Shown piece by piece: positions 23,299 through 34,395 of a stretch of 64,000 nucleotides of DNA (its first letter is position 1; each line of letters starts with the position of its first letter). The stretch covers positions 71,107,626 to 71,171,625 of the forward strand of contig OW799237.1 of assembly GCA_941918925.1 (NCBI GenBank). The letters run 5' to 3'. The position numbers were made by a program, and so were the translations under genes. Source of the stretch: Phyto melanocephala (lineage: Eukaryota > Arthropoda > Insecta > Diptera > Rhinophoridae). The notes beneath the pieces are model-generated. The model had not been told where the DNA came from and did not search any database. It was given only the letters and a program-made list of their open reading frames with translations.

Positions 23299-24855
23299 TA
23301 TACCCTTCACACAGTGAAAAAGGGTATATATAGGTTTGTCATTCCGTGTGAAATTTCTACAATTTTAATTTCCGACCCCATAAAGTATTTATATATTTTC
23401 TAAAAGCTTATGAATAGGGTAGTCGATTAAGCTCTGTCAGTCTGTCCGTGTGTATGTTGAAATCAACTTTTTGAAGCCCCTCGACATCGCATGGACCTGG
23501 GTGAGGTATTAAAATATCAGAAATATTCGGGAGTAGATCGATATTGAAAATCAGAAACATCGGTTCATAAACAACTGAGAAATGAGCAAAAACCCACGAC
23601 CACCTCGATTTTTTTTTTCAAAAAAACAACATTACAACAACAATATACATACATACATACAAACGTGTATACTGGTTAGAGAAAACGTGGCATCGAATCC
23701 CAGCTGAGCCAAAAAAAAAAATTTTGTTTATTTTGTTTTATATTTTTATACCCTTCACACAGTGAAAAAGGGTATATATAGGTTTGTCATTCCGTGTGAA
23801 ATTTCTACAATTTTCATTTCCGACCCCATAAAGTATATATTTTCTGAAAGCTTATGAATAGAGGAGTCGATTAAGCCCTGACCGTCTGTCCGTCTGACCG
23901 TCTGTCCGTGTGTATGTTGAAATCAACTTTTTGAAGCCCCCCGACATAGGTTGGACCCGGGTAAGGTATTAAAATATCAGAAATATTCGGGAGTAGATCG
24001 GTATTGAAAATCAGAAACATCGGTACATAAACAACTGAGATATGAGCAAAAACCCACGACCACCTCGATTTTCTTTTCATAAAAACAACATTACAACAAC
24101 AACATACATACATACAAACGTGTATACTGGTTAGAGAAAACGTGGCATCGAATCCCAGCTGAGGCAAAAAAATTTTTTTTTAAATTTTTTTAAAATTTTT
24201 TTTTTTAATTTTTTTTTTATTTTTTTTTTATTTTTTATTTAATATATTATATATATTTTTATTATTATTTTTTTTTTATTTTTTTTTTTTTAATTTTTTT
24301 TTTTATTTTTTTTTGTTTTATATATATTATATATGTATATAATAATTTTTTTTTTTTTAATTTTTTTTTTAAATTTTTTTTTTTAAAATTTTTTTTTTAT
24401 TTTTTTTTTGTTTTTTTTAACATACATACGTGAATTTACTGTTATTGCATGACTACACGTTGTGAAGGGTATATAAGATTCGGCACGGCCGAATATAGCG
24501 CTTTTACTTGTTTATATTTTTTTTTACATTTTTTTTTATTTATTTTTTATTTAATATATTATTTATATTTTTATTGTTGTTTTTATTTTTTTTAATTTTT
24601 TTTTATTAGTTTTTTTGGTTTTATATTTTTTATATATATTTTAATTTTTTAAAAAAAATTTTTTTTTTTAATTTTTTTTTATTTTTTTTTAACATACATA
24701 CGTAAATTTATAATATTACAATGGGATGTTTTTATATATATATGTACGTATTTCATATGGGGAATGGTGATACAAACTACTGTTATTGCATGACTACTCG
24801 TTGTGAAGGGTATATAAGATTCGGCATGGCCGAATATAGCGCTCTTACTTGTTTT
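23299..24855 (+). repeat. MM repeat, type A, split by a second MM copy
   Basis: Left half 23299-23746 with TATACCCTTCACACAGTG; right half 24514-24855 ending GGCCGAATATAGCGCTCTTA plus CTTGTT. Removing 23747-24513 gives one continuous element broken within its A/T tract. Confidence 0.85.
23747..24513 (+). repeat. MM repeat, type A, complete, inserted in another MM
   Basis: Complete from TATACCCTTCACACAGTG to GCACGGCCGAATATAGCGC and ACTTGTTT. Same orientation as its host. The A/T tract (24168-24420) is built of T-runs. Confidence 0.9.
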
Positions 24856-24883
24856 TTATAAAATTTCTTAAATTATACAGTGC

Positions 24884-24990
24884 ACTTTCTGCTGTATTCG
24901 TGAAAAATATTTTAGGTTTATTAAAGGCTTATTTGACAAATGATGTAGAGAAATTTGTCAACCAAGCCTTGAATAAACCTTCAATCTTTC
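24884..24990. repeat. Decayed foldback MITE, relative of 58480-58596
   Basis: Shares AAAATATTTTAGGTTTATT and GGCTTATTTGACAAAT with the intact copy. The right arm is partly readable (CAAGCCTTGAATAAACCTTC), but the terminal GGGCCGTATTCATAAA is eroded. Confidence 0.6.
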
Positions 24991-25469
24991 CAATGAATTT
25001 CTGATATCGAATAGTTGGACCTTAACATAAAGATATTCCACTAGGTAATAAAATATGCTTATTGAAAAGTTATGAGAATATGATAAAATTTACAAGGGGA
25101 ACATCTGCAATAACGTCGAAAGCTGTAATTATATCTTATATGACGTTTATGTTCAATTCTAGTCAAAAGAAAATTGTTATCACCAGTTACTTCAAAAAGA
25201 GCGTTTTCACAAACAATTATGTTGCTGCATTGCCACCTACTTAGTCAAGATTCTATTAAAATTCAAAAGGGCCACCTTGTCGTCGCCCTATTTTAATGGG
25301 TTTCTTTGAAATTCGATTTAAAAGAAAACGTTTTCGAAATACAATGTATAAAGCATACAAATTCGAAAAAAATTTACTTTCGAATAATTTAATTATTAAA
25401 TTAAACGTTTTTAAATAATTTGTTTTCAGTGTACAATGCTCTTTTAACAAAAGTCGTTTACTTTACGTA

Positions 25470-25733
25470 CGGCCCACACCAGCCATCGATTTGTTCGAAC
25501 AACGTGCAATTTTTTGCGCGCACATGAATTTGTCTGGTGTGGGCCGCTGTTGTCGATGTTTTGTTCTTGTTCAAACAGCGTTGTCAGAACATTTGTTCGA
25601 ACAACGATATCGACGACACATAAAAATATCAACAAAATACACTTTATGCGTTTTCTCCATATCAAGGAACATAAACAATTTTCTGACAGTTGCTATGCCG
25701 ACGTCTTGTTCTAGTCTGAACAAATCGATGGCT
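25470..25733. repeat. Compound foldback element
   Basis: Two overlapping inverted pairs: CGGCCCACACCAG (25470-25482) with CTGGTGTGGGCCG (25534-25546), and AGCCATCGATTTGTTC (25481-25496) with GAACAAATCGATGGCT (25718-25733). TTACGT lies outside both. TTGTTCGAACAA palindromes occur within. No duplication confirmed. Confidence 0.6.
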
Positions 25734-28203
25734 CGCCTAGACGTAAACTTAGTTTTGTCATGTTGTGCTTACCATACTACTGTACCGTTTTAATAATGTG
25801 AATGTAAAACTACTGTTCTAATTTTCTAGTACCACGTTAACATTTAACAAAAACTATATTATTTAATTTAAATTAGATGCTTATAAAATATTTTGGCGGC
25901 GTGTTGTAGTGGTTAAAGTGCAAAACTTGGAGACAAGGTCCATAGAAACCATCTTTGCAGTCTTCCCACTTCAGATATACGCTTAATATCTCTCGTATTC
26001 TGAAGTGCTTGATGTGGAGCACTTCCCAAATGTCTGAAATAGTACTCGTCGAATTTAGGTAAATTCCTCCGCCTCCCGCCATATACAATTTCGAACTGGA
26101 TAGCCTCTGATCAGACAACGTTAATATGTTCATCAATCTCTATTTTTAAATCCTACCTAACATCCGGACAGAGATGTCGATTACCTCGTTGTGTGAAACT
26201 GTAAAATGAATATTTTTATGTGTAGCACCTTAAAGCGCAACCATATTTTACAGTTTCACAGATCCTTTCCTCATTTTGTTGGACATGAAAAAATAAGGAG
26301 CCTTTAAGTGATTATGTAAAAAAAAATTGCTAAATTCATTTTTATACGTGCTTTACGCATTTGTCAGACTAAAAGCCAAAATGTCTTTAACATTTAGTTC
26401 GTTATATGGCCATATCTAGGCAATTATTTACATCACATAAGGAAATAAAAACATTTGTTGCTTTTATGTTTTTGGCTTGGTTTTTACAGGTACATATAAG
26501 CTTACATACAAACATATGTATGCACATATTTTGATATAGTGGTGTTGGTGGTATAAGAAGAAATATGCGTACGATTTGGAAAACGAAATCAACCAAACAA
26601 ACTAACTTTAAAATATATTCCGTTTTGTCTTGTTGCATTTTCAAACAAAAAGCTACAACAAATTCTAGGTTCGTTTTTGATTGCAGCAAAATGATGAAAA
26701 TATTGGCTGATGTTTGTTTTTTATCGTCATGGAGGTGCTCGCTCTACTGGTCTTCATTGCCAAAAACACAAAGTAGACGTTAAATAATTGAATTCAGTTT
26801 AATTTACTTTATTTTTTCATTTACGTTTACCTTTTTTTTTTTAAATTGTTTGTGTTAATATTTTAGCGTGTCAGTTGTCAATATATTTCTTTCTTCATTT
26901 TCAATTTCATTTAGATTTTAGTTAAGTATGTACATATACATACATACATATGTATGTATAATAATATTTAATTATACACTTCGTTGCACAAATATAAATA
27001 TACCTAAGTTTTGCCTTGTTTCTTAAATGTACTGCAAAAAAGAAAAAAGCCGAACAATTTATTTAATCAGCGGTGACCTTTGAATTGCTGTGAAGGCCGA
27101 TTTGTCGATTCTCGGACAATTTATTGTGAATGAACCATGGTCACATCATGGGGCGTGGTGTAGTCATTTTGTTTTGGACGCCATTTAGTATTTGCAATTT
27201 CTTTAAAGTGCAATAGAAAAATAGAAATATTGTGATTTTTTCGGATTCTATCAGTGTTTTGCACCTTTTTCATTGTGTGCTAAAATTGAAGCTGAAAAGA
27301 ATGACATGCATTTTTGTGGTCCTTTTATTACAGTGATTAATTCAGGGAGCAGTGTATTATTTTAGGAATACATTTTGTCTGGACAGTTAGACGTACACAG
27401 TATATGTAGCTGTGTCAACCGAATAATATGCCAATAGAATGATTTAATTATTGCAACTGAGTTGAGTTATGAAAATTAAATTCTGCACATACAACCATAA
27501 TATGATTCTTTCATAAGCAAAACATAATTAATAGCAAATGAAATCGTTTCACTGTTCACATTTCGTAAAACACCGTATGATGCACTCTAAAGATTGTCAT
27601 TGTTAAAGTGGGGAAAATTTCATACTAAATCTATGCCCTCACAACTATACATTTTTTTACAAAAAAAAATTATTTCTTCACAGTTTGTTTCAGTTATATG
27701 TTTTTTTTAGTGTACTAATTCATTCACTTTTGCATTTTTTTCTTAAATTAACTAAAAACACAACGCGATAAAAATTTAACCGATACTAGAAAAGTGAGAG
27801 AGACAACAAACACTGCTTTGTATTTAGTAAATATGGTGGTCCAACTTAAAACACACGATGTGAATTGTAAAAAAAGCTATATACTTACTATATCCTTGTG
27901 CACCACAGGTGAAGGGTATAATAAAATATTAAAAAGTTTTTAGAGAATTATGTTTTTTTTTTTTGGTATGATGGAATGATCTATGACAATTATGTGTGTT
28001 ACATAATATTGGCCAAATGTTAGCCGCGGCTTCAGTGGCATATTTCTATCTGATAGTTTATATTTTCAATGAAAATGTTAATGTTCAATTGTTGAGTACG
28101 ACGACGAGTCAAGGCTGACAGCTCTTCTGCCACGATATCGCAATCAGCAGCAATGTTTTCCATTCAACGAACTGAGATGACATTCACAAATGTTTTCACA
28201 TTT
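25734..28203. other. No gene seen; small hairpin and MM fragment inside
   Basis: Holds a 16-bp inverted pair (TGTGAAACTGTAAAAT at 26192-26207, mate at 26245-26260) and an MM end fragment at 27873-27921. The rest is AT-rich without supported genes. Confidence 0.5.
27873..27921 (-). repeat. MM repeat, type C, terminal hairpin fragment only
   Basis: Only the outer end remains: TATCCTTGTGCACCACAG, then GTGAAGGGTATAATA, preceded by GCTATATAC. Confidence 0.75.
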
Positions 28204-28909
28204 CCCAACATACCAAATGACTTGTGAATAATATTATAATAAGCTTACCAACCAACACAAGCCGCAAGCTTGTAAAAGAGTTGTGAATCGATTGTAAAAT
28301 GTTTGTGTAACAATTATAGAATAATCAAAACGGTACCCTTATTCATAAGCTTAAATGTACACGATTACTATAAGCTATTGCTTGTAATAGTAGAATAAGC
28401 TTACAAAAATAATATTGTTTTAAGATTATCGTTGTAATTGTAGAATAAGCTTACGACAGTAATATTGTACTAAGCCTATCCAATGGTTGAATAGACGAAA
28501 ATTATTATTGATCCTCCGTGTTACCCACTGATAAAGCTGCATCTATGAAATGTAGAAATTAATTGATTATTTTTTTCAGTTAATATTTTTAATTAAACTT
28601 ACTTCGTATTGCTTTTGTAATTTTAATTATTATTTTATTATAAATAATATTACATACCATTTATTTTTTCGCACAACACAATTATAACTTTTTTTCACTT
28701 TGAAATTTGAACACTAAATGCAAAACACAAAAGAAATTTGTCAACAAATAAAACTGCACTTGTTGACAAATTTCCCGTACATATGTACTTAAGAAGCATA
28801 GTTTTTGTGTGCATACATACGAACTGTTCAGAAACAGTTGTGAATCCACTATTGTCATAATATTATTCACAAGTGGTATTGCAGTTTTATTTCTATTTGG
28901 TATGTTGGG
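28204..28909. mobile_element. MITE with CCCAACATACCAAAT inverted ends
   Basis: CCCAACATACCAAAT at 28204 and ATTTGGTATGTTGGG ending 28909, each followed inward by ACTTGTGAATAATATTAT (or its inverse). The flanking TTT on both sides could be a 3-bp duplication. The interior has a tandem of AGAATAAGCTTAC units about 56 bp apart (28393-28470). Non-coding. Confidence 0.6.
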
Positions 28910-28925
28910 TTTATACAGACCAGAG

Positions 28926-30225
28926 TAGGGATGGGCAAATTGGAAAAATCTATCGATATTTATTATATCGATATTTTATTTTACCATCGATATTTATTAT
29001 ATTTAAAATATCGATATTTCGATATATCGACTGAAACATATTTACCTAGTTATTGTTGAAATGATTTACATTTGAAAATTAAATACACCCACTTATGTAC
29101 ATACAAACAAAAATAGATGTATATTAGCTTCGTAGTAACTTTTTATTCCAATTTTTATAATAAATAAACTAGATATTATAATATATATTAATAGTATAAA
29201 TGCTTGCTATTATGCGTGAGCTTATAAAAACGAAAATTAGAAAAAATATTTACGATGAAGGATATGATCAGTTATATGACTAGATCAAACATAAAAACAA
29301 CAAGTAACAGTGCTATATTCGGCCGTGACGAATCTTATATATCCTTCACATTCATCTCATATAAAATACGTACATGTAAAAAACATCGCACTGTAAAATT
29401 ATAAATTGAGTTTACGTATGTGTTTCTAAAAAAAATTATAAAAAAAAAACAAAAAAAAATATATTAAAAAAAAAAAATACAAAAAAAAATTTTAAATAAA
29501 TAATAAAAATATTAATAATATATAAAATAAAAAAATAAAATAAAAATTTTTTTTGGCTCAGCTGGGATTCGATGCCACGTTTACTTTAACCAAAATATAT
29601 GTATGTTGTTGTTGTAATTGTGAAAAAAAAACGTGGTGGTCGTGGTTTCTTGCTCATATCTCAGAAAGTTATGGGGCGATTGTGCTGAATTTCAATAGCG
29701 ATTCATTCCTGGATATTTCCAAGAGATTGATACCATACACAGATCTGGAGAACATATAGTTGCTTCTAAAAGTTGATTTCAACCAACACACGGACAGACA
29801 GTCAGGGCTTAATCGACTCCTCTATTCATAAGCTTTCAGAAATTATATACTTTATGGGGTCGAAAATGAAAATTGTAGAAATTACAAACAGAATGACAAA
29901 GCTATATATACCCTTGTGCACCACAGGTGAAGGGTGTAAACAGAAAATAAACCAAAACTTCAACAGAAAATCTTAAGTTTAAAGTTAACAATTGAGGTAT
30001 TGTTATTGTATAAGTATATAATAAGTATACTAGTATAATTAAAACTAAATTCGCCTTTGCTGCTGTACCTTCTTTTGGAAAACTTTTAAAATTATCGACT
30101 CCGATATTAGTAAATAAATATCGATGTATCGATTTTGAGGTATTTAAAATATCGGCGATTAATATCGAAATTTTTTAAACTAAATATCCATATTTTGATA
30201 TATCGATATATTTTGCCCAACCCTA
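28926..30225. mobile_element. Inner hAT-type MITE, TSD GACCAGAG
   Basis: Ends TAGGGATGGGCAAA and TTTTGCCCAACCCTA. Exact 8-bp duplication GACCAGAG at 28918-28925 and 30226-30233. Subterminal regions are dense in ATATCGATAT motifs. It landed five bases inside the outer element and itself holds an MM copy. Confidence 0.88.
29297..29938 (-). repeat. MM repeat, type C, inside the inner hAT MITE
   Basis: Starts AACAAGTAACAGTGC with hairpin ATTCGGCCGTGACGAAT and ends CACCACAGGTGAAGGG. The block TTGGCTCAGCTGGGATTCGA stands at 29553, and the core reads TTTATGGGGTCGAAAATG. Confidence 0.9.
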
Positions 30226-31189
30226 GACCAGAGATCTGCAACGAATACTAATGAAGTAAGCCAACTTGAATCATTATTCATTATTTCGTTGATTTATACG
30301 CATTCAAACTTATTGAAAAGTCTTCACTACTTATACGCACTTTTAAATGAAATGTACTTAAAGTACTCATATTCATCAACACGTTTGACTCAGTTGATTG
30401 CTATTGTCGTTCATGCAAGATAAAAAGCACGTATGACTCGCGTAGTCATTATGAAGTTGTGTGTTTTAACTAGGCTTGCCATATAACAAAATGGCATTCA
30501 CCATAATAATAGTGGATTGTTAAAAAAATAGAAAATTTAAATTTAATACAATAATACAAAAACAACAAGCAAAAAATGCTTGCTTTGATGTCTGTTTAAG
30601 AGATTTTGTTTTTGTGTATTATCTTTCAAATTTAAGAAGAACGCTGTTTTTAAATTTGCGGCAAAAAATTTAAACATGAAAATAAAAAACACAAAATAAC
30701 TGTTATTGTTTACCTCTTATTATAGAAGCCAACCAAAACTTAGCCTAAAGACCATAATCAGTTGCATTTATTTAAAAATTAAATAGTGATACTTGCAAAA
30801 ACTGTATATTACACATTGTAACATTGCAAATTTTCTGGCGGCCAAAAAATATCTTTCACTCTCCGACCTGGCAACATTGTTTATTCTTCATACAAATGAA
30901 AGCTGTTAATGTGTTTGTTGTTGATTCAACTTGCATCATTCTATGAAGATAAGTAGTTTCTTAAAAGTATAAATCAACGTGAGTAGTCTTGCAAATCATA
31001 TAAATATGGGACGCTATAAATATAAGTACGACGTAATATTTATGTTCATTGTGTGTTGTACTTATAAATCAACGTTGTTGTGCGTATGAGTACGTCAACT
31101 CAGTTAAATTTCAATGATTTATTCGCACTTATACTCAAATTTTATGACTCAAAGCCGATCACTGATACAGACCTGTTTTGCTGAAATTT

Positions 31190-31346
31190 AAATATTCTTT
31201 ACAATTCTCCCGAATGTGGACGAATTTGAACGATTACGTTGACCAAAAGTATCACGAAGTGCACGAAATGCATTTTGCTTTGAACGCCCATTTTTATAAT
31301 AAGCCTGAATAGCTTTAACGCGTTGCTCGATTGTGTATCTTTCCAT
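31190..31346 (-). pseudogene. Tc1/mariner-like transposase, N-terminal HTH fragment
   Basis: Minus-strand ATG at 31346 opens MERYTIEQRVKAIQAYYKNG, then RSKQNAFRALRDTFGQRNR and STFGRIVK. This is the DNA-binding helix-turn-helix start typical of an insect Tc1/mariner-like transposase family. The frame then breaks near the outer hAT element, and no DDE domain follows. Dead fragment. Confidence 0.85.
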
Positions 31347-32700
31347 AGTTCAAATTAAGTTAGTCTGAAATTGAGAAATGCAGGAAAAAAAATTTAATTT
31401 TAGGTGTGGTTTACATTCAACATCGGACCTTAAAATGTAACCACTCTATATATAAAGTAAGGAATTCGTACTCAAAACATTTATCTTAAAATCAAGCATT
31501 TTGTACTTGATTTAGGAAAATCCGTACTTGCCGTTCTTCTGTCACTGTTACGGCTTAATTTATGGACGAATTACTTGATTTGTGTTTTGAGTGTAGAAAC
31601 GATATATGTAAATAAGCATTTAGCAAGCACACTGCTCATATATGTAAACTGTGCGATTCATTTAATATAATTGAATATAAAAAATAATTGCTAAATATTC
31701 GCATATCTTCTGCATCCAAGAGTTTTAATAATTCGTTCTAAATTATCATAACATATTTGTTATTAACAATAACACTTCAAAAGCTATTCTGAAAACCTAT
31801 TGATCTCATTTGGAATTCAGAACATAGGCTAGGAATAATTTCCAAAAAATTTTTAACATTTCTATACACAGACCTTGGAAAAGTGATTATAACAGCAGGA
31901 GTGAGAGAATTTTTACAAAGTAGGTCAACTTATACATACTAGACACTAAAACATAAAAGTGTATTTAAATTAATGCAATGAAGTGCGCGACAATTATTAC
32001 AACAAGAAACAAAATTAAATAAAAGTATAAATAGAAGTTGAAGTCTTACAGTACATACCATAATCTACATATCTTACAGTTAATATTTAGTGGTTTTTGT
32101 CAAAGTTTAATTATAGAAGAACTGGGCGTGTTTGTTTTATAAATACGTATACGGACATACGTATGTATGTTTGTAAATATGTGTGTTTAGTTAATTTTAT
32201 AAATGTAAGTTCATATATAAAACTTTTCCAAAAATTTTCTATAATCAAAGAAAAACTTTTAAAGTGGACAATAAACATGTTAAAATACTTTATTCAGACA
32301 TGTCAAATCTTTAATACACTCCTCAAATTATGTAAAAAGTCTTTGTAATAATTATAATTTTAGTTCGTTTTTTTATTCTACGGCATAACGTGTTAACGTT
32401 AAACGGTGCTTCAAAATTTATGCAAGATTGAGTTAGCGATAATTGTTCAGTTTTATTATTTAATTTGCTTTATGTGTTTATTTCAGACATATCTTCTGTT
32501 ATAAATTTGTAGTCCTTTTAAAGCACATAGGGCTAATGGAGTTGTGTAAAATTTGTCATACGAGTAATGAAGAAAGTTCATATGCAGGAAGAATGCAGTA
32601 AAATAAAATTTATGTTTTCGCTTTTGTACATTGTATGTTCAAAGTCCTTTATAATTTGCATTATATTAAAGTTTTATTTATAGAGGTATACCCCATATGC
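31347..32700. other. No gene seen
   Basis: AT-rich. The region before 31440 may be the untranslated part of the transposon whose start lies at 31346. Nothing else supported. Confidence 0.4.
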
Positions 32701-32870
32701 CAGGCGCAGTTCCAGCTTAAGCTTTTGGGGGGGAAGTATAAGTGAAACAAAAATTTTTAATAGTTCAATCAAAATAAATATTTATTAAACAACAACGAAA
32801 AAAAAAATAAAATAAAATTAAAAATTTTCTGACATAAAGTTTAACAAAAACACTTATATTATATAAGTAA

Positions 32871-33699
32871 CTAGCCAATCCCGGCGCGCGTTGCTACGCC
32901 CCTTCATGAATTTTAATCGCATTCTGAATATCAAGTGCAAGGCTAAAAATTATAACTTTTTTTTATGAGCGTGGCACTGCTCACTTTTCTAATTACGAAA
33001 CTGTATAGTCATGCCAGCTCAATATGTGTGTGAAAAGTTTCAGAAAAATCGGTGATGCTTAAGTAGCTGAAAGGTGATAACTTTTTTTATGGGCGTGGCA
33101 CTGCCCACTTTTCTAATCACGAAATTGTAAAGTCATAACAGCTCAATGTGTGTGCAAAGTTTCAGAAAAATCGGTCCAGTACAAATACCTCAAAATTATA
33201 ACTTTTTTTTATGGGCGTAGCCCTGCCCACTTTTCTAATCACGAAATTATATAGTCATGACAGCCCAATGTGTGTGCGAAGTTTCAGAAAAATCGGTCCA
33301 GTGCAAGTACCTCAAAATTATAACTATTTTTTATGGGCGTGGCCCTGCCCACTTTTCTAATCACGGAATCATAAAGTCATGACAGCTCAATATGTGTGCA
33401 AAGTTTCAGAAAAATCAGTCCAGTGCAAGTACCTCAAAATTAAAACTTTTTTATGGGCGTGGCCCCGCCCACTTTTCTAATAACGAAATTTTTTAGTCAT
33501 GAGAGCTCGATATGTGTGCAAAGTTTCAGAAAAATCGGTCATGTGCGTAGCCCCGCCCACTTTTTTCCACCCATAAACACTCCCTGCTATGTGTACAACA
33601 ACTTACCAAAGTTTGAGCCCTATCGGTTTTACAGTTTCGGAGTCTATAGCTAACACACACACACACACACACACACAGTTTCACTTTTATATATATAGA
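32871..33699 (-). mobile_element. Helitron, non-autonomous, complete
   Basis: Minus strand: 5' A|TCTATATATATAAAAGTG at 33699, CA/GT run, GAAACTGTAAAACCGAT, five to six units of the roughly 120-bp repeat (TTTCAGAAAAATC spaced about 121 bp), and 3' GCGTAGCAACGC hairpin, GGGATTGG, CTAG|T at 32871. A and T flank it and there is no duplication. Confidence 0.92.
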
Positions 33700-33745
33700 T
33701 TTGTGGTTTCCTGTTGCAGCAAATTTATTAGGCATAACTTCTGGA

Positions 33746-34270
33746 TCAACTTCGATTTCGTTGTGAATACTTATGTAACATGGCTAACCCGTTTAGCCTC
33801 TCCTCTGCCATGGTTGATCTCAGCCACGTTTTAATGTGACGTAGAGTAGAAAATGATCTTTCGACCGTAGCAATACTTACCGGCATTGAAACAAAAATGG
33901 TAAATATATTTCTTAAATTTGGATAAATATCTGGGTCACATATAATTAAAACATCTATTACATTTTCTGGAATTTCCTGACAGATCTTCCATTTCTGCTG
34001 CCAACGCAAAGGTTCATCTTCAAGTTTAGATTTTAGTAGTTTTTTTTACCTGTTTCTTCGTACTTAAACAAATCGTCTACAAGGAGTGGAATTAAATTGA
34101 TTAAGTCTAATGAATAATGTTTAATGCTTTTTAGCAGAAGTTTAGGGGTGTTAAATAAATTTAGAACGTCTTTTGCAAGACGTATTTTTAAGTCCTGGAG
34201 AACAGAATCAATAAGGAAGATGTTTCCCTTATGAGGTCGTACTCTTCTACATCTTTTATAGGATGATTTT
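33746..34270 (-). pseudogene. hAT transposase, C-terminal part
   Basis: Reads, on the minus strand, KGNIFLIDSVLQDLKIRLA, then LLLKSIKHYSLDLINL, a frameshift in an A-run, EDEPLRWQQKWK, and then the hAT dimerisation motif SIATVERSFSTLRHIKTWLR and STMAEERLNGLAMLHK before a stop. The hAT C-terminal dimerisation region is needed for transposase assembly. Frame breaks and the missing N-terminal two thirds make it inactive. Confidence 0.88.
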
Positions 34271-34395
34271 GTTAAAATATTGGCTTTTAAACTGGAATTT
34301 TCATATCAGAGCAAATATTATTTGTTTTTTCAAAAACTATTTAAATTTTTTTTTTGTTTAAGACACATTATTAAATTTTGTATGAGATCTGAACC

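Larger units (their letters stand above)
28921..31164. mobile_element. Outer hAT-type element, TSD ATACAGAC
   Basis: Inverted ends CAGAG|ATCTGC (split by the inner insertion) and GCCGATCACTG (inverse CAGTGATCGGC). Duplication ATACAGAC at 28913-28920 and 31165-31172. About 940 bp without the insert. No transposase seen. Confidence 0.7.
32711..34270 (-). mobile_element. hAT element remnant, host of a Helitron
   Basis: A likely left terminus, CAGGCGCAGTTCCAGC, starts at 32711, and the transposase relic reads leftwards towards it. The Helitron at 32871-33699 lies between the two. I could not find the right terminus, so the right limit is the end of recognisable coding sequence. Confidence 0.5.

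Noticed and set aside
25880..25935. tRNA-like TTGTAGTGGTTAAAGTGC
   Set aside because: Some A-box resemblance, but no B-box or T-arm at the right distance and no cloverleaf pairing.
33655..33680. CA repeat as an independent microsatellite locus
   Set aside because: It is a standard part of the Helitron 5' region, seen at the same place in the other copies.
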